Below are positions 59,097 through 64,000 of a stretch of 64,000 bases of DNA, in pieces. Under the pieces are notes generated by a model. That model made no database searches. It saw only the letters and a program-made list of their open reading frames with translations, and was not told the DNA's origin. The position numbers and the translations under genes are program-made. Within the stretch, counting starts at the first letter, position 1. Every line of letters begins with the position of its first letter. This DNA is from Paragorgia papillata (lineage: Eukaryota > Cnidaria > Anthozoa > Scleralcyonacea > Coralliidae): positions 4,331,501 through 4,395,500 of the forward strand of contig JAWNZC010000337.1 in assembly GCA_035771165.1 (NCBI GenBank), written 5' to 3'.

Positions 59097-59170
59097 GTCT
59101 CTGTGGGGCAATGGGTTAGCGCGTTCGGCTGTTAATCGAAAGGTTGATGGTTCCAATCCATTCAGGGACG
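59097..59170 (+). tRNA. tRNA-Asn-GTT: tRNA-Asn (GUU)-like copy 16, degenerate
   Basis: C11G, 57C, anticodon stem TCGAA, T stem CCATT. Confidence 0.82.
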
Positions 59171-59382
59171 CATTCTAATAATTTATGTTTGGAATATTAA
59201 TGTACTCCTTCGTGGAATAAAACTACTATTTAAATTATCAAAGTTTTTTTAAATCAACTCAAAAATTAAACATGAATAAATTTTACGGTAATGCTTCCGT
59301 GTTCATACCAAAAACGTTTTTGTCTCTTTGATGTAATTTTTTAATATATGAAATAGACGCCATTTCTCTCTAGAAGTTGGTA

Positions 59383-59454
59383 GGGCTTGCACGGGAATCG
59401 AACACGTGACCTCTCGCACCCAAAGCGAGAATCATACCACTAGACCAGCAAGCC
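59383..59454 (-). tRNA. tRNA-Pro-TGG: tRNA-Pro (UGG), hybrid unit copy 16
   Basis: Anticodon TGG but the near 3' flank ('tctctctagaagttggta') is that of the AGG gene, and farther flank is UGG-type ('ccaaaaacgtttttgtc'). T stem has one mismatch (ACGTG). This unit has no AGG gene. Confidence 0.9.
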
Positions 59455-59777
59455 CGTTGGTCAGGAAAAGGTTTATGGATATTATTTTGTCCTAGAAATA
59501 TTTTTGTATCGTTCTTGGAGACACGCCGACAACACTTAACTTTAGATATCAAAATTTGTGAACAAAAGAATTTAAAACAATCCTTCAATCGTTCCAATTG
59601 TTCTCTCTGATAAAAAAAATATGAGAAACTAATTAAAATGGAAAATAAACTTGTTCATCTGGTGCGACTAACATGAGAAAATTTGTTCGTCACAAATATT
59701 ATTTTTAGACATTCCTTCCCCAGAGTTATTTGGAAAGCCGCAAACAACCAAAGCAATTGCCAAGCAAAATCAGCTGT

Positions 59778-59851
59778 GTCTCTGTGGGGCAATGGGTTAG
59801 CGCGTTCGGCTGTTAATCGAAAGGTTGGAGGTTCCAATCCATCCAGGGACG
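59778..59851 (+). tRNA. tRNA-Asn-GTT: tRNA-Asn (GUU)-like copy 17, degenerate
   Basis: C11G, 57C, and T stem GGAGG/CCATC with a central A-A mismatch. Confidence 0.8.
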
Positions 59852-60049
59852 CATTCTAATAATTTATGTTTGGAATATTAATGTACTCCTTCGTGGAATA
59901 AAACTACTATTTAAATTATGAAAGTTTTTTTAAATCAATTCAAACAGGAATAAATTCCACGGCAATGCTTCCGTGTTAACGCCAAAATTTGTTTCTTTGA
60001 TGTAATTTTTTAATGTATGAAATAGACGATTTCTCTCTAGAAGTTGGCA

Positions 60050-60121
60050 GGGCTTGCACGGGAATCGAACCCGTGACCTCTCGCACCCTTAGCGAGAATC
60101 ATACCACTAGACCAGCAAGCC
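60050..60121 (-). tRNA. tRNA-Pro-AGG: tRNA-Pro (AGG) copy 16, U33 lost
   Basis: Anticodon loop TAAGGGT: the invariant U33 is A. Rest intact. Confidence 0.85.
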
Positions 60122-60400
60122 CGTGGTGAAGGAAAGTTGTATGGAAATAATTTTGTCTGATCGATCAAAAGTTTATTCAGATAAAAAATATCGGAAGAAA
60201 CTAAAATGAAAAATAAAGTTGCCCAATTGGTACGACGAACATATATGAATTATGATTTTTTTTTTTTAAATCAGTTAAAACAGGAATAAATTTTATGGTA
60301 AAGCTTCCGTGTTCATACCAAAAACGTTTTTGTCGCTTTGATGTAATTTTTTGTAAAATATATGAAATCTGCCGCCATTTATCTATTATGCAAGTTGATC

Positions 60401-60472
60401 GGGCTTGTACGGGAATCGAACCCGTGACCTCTCGCACCCAAAGCGAGAATCATACCACTAGACCAGCAAGCC
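60401..60472 (-). tRNA. tRNA-Pro-TGG: tRNA-Pro (UGG) copy 17, acceptor change
   Basis: G66 to A next to the T stem (C7-A66 mismatch). Confidence 0.88.
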
Positions 60473-60789
60473 CGTCGGTTAAAAAAAGGGTTATGGATTT
60501 TATTTTGTCCGAGAAATATTTTTGTATCGTTCTTGGAAACACGCCGACAACACTTACTTTAGATATCAAAATTTGTGAGAAAAAGAATCTAAAACAATCG
60601 ATCAATTGTACCAATTGTTCTCTTTGATAAAAAAATATCAGGAACTAAAATGGAAAATAAACTTGCTCATCTGGTGCGACTAACATGAGAAAATTTGTTC
60701 GTCACAAATATTATTTTTAGACATTCCTTCCCCAGAGTTATTTGGAAAGCCGCAAACAACCAAAGCAATTGCCAAGCAAAATCAGCTGT

Positions 60790-60863
60790 GTCTCTGTGGG
60801 GCAATGGGTTAGCGCGTTCGGCTGTTAATCGAAAGGTTGGAGGTTCCAATCCATCCAGGGACG
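60790..60863 (+). tRNA. tRNA-Asn-GTT: tRNA-Asn (GUU)-like copy 18, degenerate
   Basis: Same set of changes as copy 17. Confidence 0.8.
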
Positions 60864-61061
60864 CATTCTAATAATTTATGTTTGGAATATTAATGTACTC
60901 CTTCGTGGAATGAAACTACTATTTAAATTATGAAAGTTTTTTTAAATCAACTCAAACAGGAATAAATTCCACGGCAATGCTTCCGTGTTAACGCCAAAAT
61001 TTGTTTCTTTGATGTAATTTTTTAATGTATGAAATAGACGATTTCTCTCTAGAAGATGGCA

Positions 61062-61133
61062 GGGCTTGCACGGGAATCCAACCCGTGACCTCTCGCACCC
61101 TTAGCGAGAATCATACCACTAGACCAGCAAGCC
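61062..61133 (-). tRNA. tRNA-Pro-AGG: tRNA-Pro (AGG) copy 17, U33 lost, T loop changed
   Basis: A33 as in copy 16, plus T loop TTGGATT (C56 to G). Confidence 0.84.
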
Positions 61134-61411
61134 CGTGGTGAAGGAAAGTTGTATGGAAATAATTTTGTCTGATCGATCAAAAGTTTATTCAGATAAAAAA
61201 TATCGGAAGAAACTAAAATGAAAAATAAAGTTGCCCAATTGGTACGACGAACATATTTGAATTATGATTTTTTTTTTTAAATCAGTTAAAACAGGAATAA
61301 ATTTTATGGTAAAGCTTATGTGTTCATACCAAAAACGTTTTTGTCGCTTTGATGTAATTTTTTGTAAAATATATGAAATCTGCCGCCATTTATCTATTAT
61401 GCAAGTTGATC

Positions 61412-61483
61412 GGGCTTGCACGGGAATCGAACCCGTGACCTCTCGCACCCAAAGCGAGAATCATACCACTAGACCAGCAAGCC
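61412..61483 (-). tRNA. tRNA-Pro-TGG: tRNA-Pro (UGG) copy 18, canonical
   Basis: Intact. Confidence 0.96.
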
Positions 61484-61800
61484 CGTCGGTTAAAAAAAGG
61501 GTTATGGATTTTATTTTGTCCGAGAAATATTTTTGTATCGTTCTTGGAAACACGCCGACAACACTTACTTTAGATATCAAAATTTGTGAAAAAAAGAATG
61601 TAAAACAATCGATCAATTGTTCCAATTGTTCTCTCTGATAAAAAAATATCAGGAACTAAAATGGAAAATAAACTTACTCATCTGGTGCGACTAACATGAG
61701 AAAATTTGTTCGTCACAAATATTATTTTTAGACATTCCTTCCCCAGAGTTATTTGGAAAGCCGCAAACAACCAAAGTAATTGCCAAGCAAAATCAGCTGT

Positions 61801-61874
61801 GTCTCTGTGGGGCAATGGGTTAGCGCGTTCGGCTGTTAATCGAAAGGTTGGAGGTTCAAATCCATCCAGGGACG
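61801..61874 (+). tRNA. tRNA-Asn-GTT: tRNA-Asn (GUU)-like copy 19, degenerate
   Basis: B box has a purine at 57 (TTCAAAT), but C11G and the A-A mismatch in the T stem remain. Confidence 0.82.
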
Positions 61875-62072
61875 CATTCTAATAATTTATGTTTGGAATA
61901 TTAATGTACTCCTTCGTGGAATAAAACTACTATTTAAATTATGAAAGTTTTTTTAAATCAACTCAAACAGGAATAAATTCCACGGCAATGCTTCCGTGTT
62001 AACGCCAAAATTTGTTTCTTTGATGTAATTTTTTAATGTATGAAATAGACGATTTCTCTCTAGAAGTTGGCA

Positions 62073-62142
62073 GGGCTTGCACGGGAATCGAACCCGTGAC
62101 CTCTCGCACCCTAAGCGAGAATCACCACTAGACCAGCAAGCC
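62073..62142 (-). tRNA. tRNA-Pro-AGG: tRNA-Pro (AGG) copy 18, D-loop deletion
   Basis: 70 nt: two bases missing from the D loop (AGTGGTGATT). Anticodon loop is TTAGGGT. Confidence 0.86.
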
Positions 62143-62421
62143 CGCGGTGAAGGAAAGTTGTATGGAAATAATTTTGTCTGATCGATCAAAAGTTTATTCA
62201 GATAAAAAATATCGGAAGAAACTAAAATGAAAAAATAAAGTTGCCCAATTGGTACGACGAACATATTTGAATTATGATTTTTTTTTTTAAATCAGTTAAA
62301 ACAGGAATAAATTTTATGGTAAAGCTTCCGTGTTCATACCAAAAACGTTTTTGTCGCTTTGATGTAATTTTTTGTAAAATATATGAAATCTGCCGCCATT
62401 TATCTATTATGCAAGTTGATC

Positions 62422-62493
62422 GGGCTTGCACGGGAATCGAACCCGTGACCTCTCGCACCCAAAGCGAGAATCATACCACTAGACCAGCAAGCC
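62422..62493 (-). tRNA. tRNA-Pro-TGG: tRNA-Pro (UGG) copy 19, canonical
   Basis: Intact. Confidence 0.96.
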
Positions 62494-62810
62494 CGTCGGT
62501 TAGAAAAAGAGTTATGGATTTTATTTTGTCCGAGAAATATTTTTGTATCGTTCTTGGAAACACGCCGACAACACTTACTTTAGATATCAAAATTTGTGAA
62601 AAAAAGAATCTAAAACAATCGATCAATTGTTCCAATTGTTCTCTCTGATAAAAAAATATCAGGTACTAAAATGGAAAATAAACTTGCTCATCTGGTGCGA
62701 CTAACATGAGAAAATTTCTTCGTCACAAATATTATTTTTAGACATTCCTTCCCCAGAGTTATTTGGAAAGCCGCAAACAACCAAAGCAGTTGCCAAGCAA
62801 AATCAGCTGT

Positions 62811-62884
62811 GTCTCTGTGGGGCAATGGGTTAGCGCGATCAGCCTTTAATCGAAAGGTTGGTGGTTCCAATCCATCCAGGGACG
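62811..62884 (+). pseudogene. tRNA-Asn-like copy 20, anticodon arm changed
   Basis: Anticodon arm ATCAG-CCTTTAA-TCGAA: the Asn anticodon is lost (would read TTT), U33 is C and the stem is broken. Confidence 0.85.
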
Positions 62885-63082
62885 CATTCTAATAATTTAT
62901 GTTTGGAATATTAATGTACTCCTTCGTGGAATAAAACTACTATTTAAATTATGAAAGTTTTTTTAAATCAACTCAAACAGGAATAAATTCCACGGCAATG
63001 CTTCCGTGTTAACGTCAAAATTTGTTTCTTTGATGTAATTTTTTAATGTATGAAATAGACGATTTCTCTCTAGAAGTTGGCA

Positions 63083-63152
63083 GGGCTTGCACGGGAATCG
63101 AACCCGTGACCTCCCGCACCCTAAGCGAGAATCACCACTAGACCAGCAAGCC
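63083..63152 (-). tRNA. tRNA-Pro-AGG: tRNA-Pro (AGG) copy 19, D-loop deletion
   Basis: Same two-base deletion as copy 18, plus a T-G wobble in the anticodon stem. Confidence 0.86.
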
Positions 63153-63430
63153 CGCGGTGAAGGAAAGTTGTATGGAAATAATTTTGTCTGATCGATCAAA
63201 AGTTTATTCAGATAAAAAATATCGGAAGAAACTAAAATGAAAAAATAAAGTTGCCCAATTGGTACGACGAACATATTTGAATTATGATTTTTTTTTTAAA
63301 TCAGTTAAAACAGGAATAAATTTTATGGTAAAGCTTATGTGTTCATACCAAAAACGTTTTTGTCGCTTTGATGTAATTTTTTGTAAAATATATGAAATCT
63401 GCCGCCATTTATCTATTATGCAAGTTGATC

Positions 63431-63502
63431 GGGCTTGCACGGGAATCGAACCCGTGACCTCTCGCACCCAAAGCGAGAATCATACCACTAGACCAGCAAG
63501 CC
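63431..63502 (-). tRNA. tRNA-Pro-TGG: tRNA-Pro (UGG) copy 20, canonical
   Basis: Intact. Confidence 0.96.
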
Positions 63503-63829
63503 CGTCGGTTAAAAAAAGGGTTATGGATTTTATTTTGTCCGAGAAATATTTTTGTATCGTTCTTGGAAACACGCCGACAACACTTACTTTAGATATCAAA
63601 ATTTGTGAAAAAAAGAATGTAAAACAATCGATCAATTGTTCCAATTGTTCTCTCTGATAAAAAAATATCAGGAACTAAAATGGAAAATAAACTTACTCAT
63701 CTGGTGCGACTAACATGAGAAAATTTGTTCGTCACAAATATTATTTTTAGACATTCCTTCCCCAGAGTTATTTGGAAAGCCGCAAACAACCAAAGTAATT
63801 GCCAAGTAAAATCAGCTGTGTCTCTGTGG

Positions 63830-63903
63830 GGCAATGGGTTAGCGCGTACGGCTGTTAATCGAAAGGTTGGAGGTTCAAATCCATCCAGGGACGCATTCTA
63901 ATA
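63830..63903 (+). tRNA. tRNA-Asn-GTT: tRNA-Asn (GUU)-like copy 21, degenerate
   Basis: As copy 19 with a further T to A in the anticodon stem (TACGG). Confidence 0.8.
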
Positions 63904-64000
63904 ATTTATCTTTGGAATATTAATGTACTCCTTCGTGGAATAAAACTACTATTTAAATTATGAAAGTTTTTTTAAATCAACTCAAACAGGAATAAATTCC

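Larger units (their letters stand above)
43712..64000. repeat. Tandem tRNA array, about 1,011 bp unit
   Basis: About 20 head-to-tail units. Standard unit: tRNA-Asn (+), about 210 bp, tRNA-Pro-AGG (-), about 246 bp, tRNA-Pro-UGG (-), about 318 bp, next tRNA-Asn. The two Pro genes have homologous flanks ('aaaacaggaataaatt', 'tttgatgtaattttt' on the 3' side; 'aaaatatcgg.agaaactaaaa' on the 5' side), so the unit itself arose from a doubled Pro half-unit. The Pro-UGG and Asn genes are divergent. The first unit (43712-44030) is decayed: its Pro-UGG gene is cut after 'gggcttgcacgggaac' at about 43991. The array continues beyond the window. Recurrent frames across the repeats run through tRNA genes and are not taken as proteins. 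Confidence 0.97.

Noticed and set aside
45653..63657. Recurrent 110-140 codon + strand frame and 60-87 codon - strand frames in every array unit
   Set aside because: They run straight through tRNA genes and vary with indels in T runs; conservation is that of the DNA repeat, not of a protein.

Overview
This is an AT-rich stretch of nuclear DNA from an animal. The evidence is a spliced secreted-protein gene with GT-AG introns, tRNA genes with A/B boxes and no encoded CCA, and a dense load of metazoan transposons (Penelope-like elements, Crypton-type recombinase remnants, restriction-like-endonuclease LINEs, APE-type LINEs and many foldback MITEs). The mix fits an early-branching animal, most likely a cnidarian; that placement is inference. 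No bacterial, organellar or rRNA genes are visible. Layout: 1-10.5 kb is a transposon graveyard. It holds nested MITEs, a 2.2 kb element with about 450 bp inverted ends, and a cluster of 5'-truncated non-LTR retrotransposons, each inserted in or ending at (TTA)n tracts. One copy keeps an open 797-codon reverse transcriptase/endonuclease frame (6217-8610). From 10.86 to 33.24 kb lies one gene on the + strand. I assembled it from seven exons, all joined by phase-1 introns (501 codons): signal peptide, Pro/Cys-rich linker, two Ig-like domains, a Cys-containing module split over two exons, and a basic tail. Its 13 kb first intron and later introns are packed with hairpin elements, LINEs, Penelope-like fragments, a broken Crypton recombinase, hammerhead-ribozyme-like motifs, and a decayed duplicate of the gene's own first exon (about 18.3 kb). 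From 33.2 to 43.7 kb there are more mobile elements: a RLE-type LINE, a Penelope-like element with GIY-YIG nuclease and a downstream hammerhead motif, and a second Crypton relic split by a TTAA-flanked MITE. From 43.71 kb to the window end runs a tandem array of roughly 1,011 bp units. Each unit normally carries three tRNA genes: tRNA-Asn(GUU) on +, tRNA-Pro(AGG) on - and tRNA-Pro(UGG) on -. I count 21 Asn-like, 19 Pro-AGG and 20 Pro-UGG copies. About half of the Pro copies look canonical, while only the first Asn copy does; the other 20 carry damage to the D stem, T arm or acceptor. The array shows dimeric higher-order repeats, a 58 bp deletion shared by two neighbouring units and one hybrid unit, all signs of unequal exchange. 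It continues past the right edge of the window.
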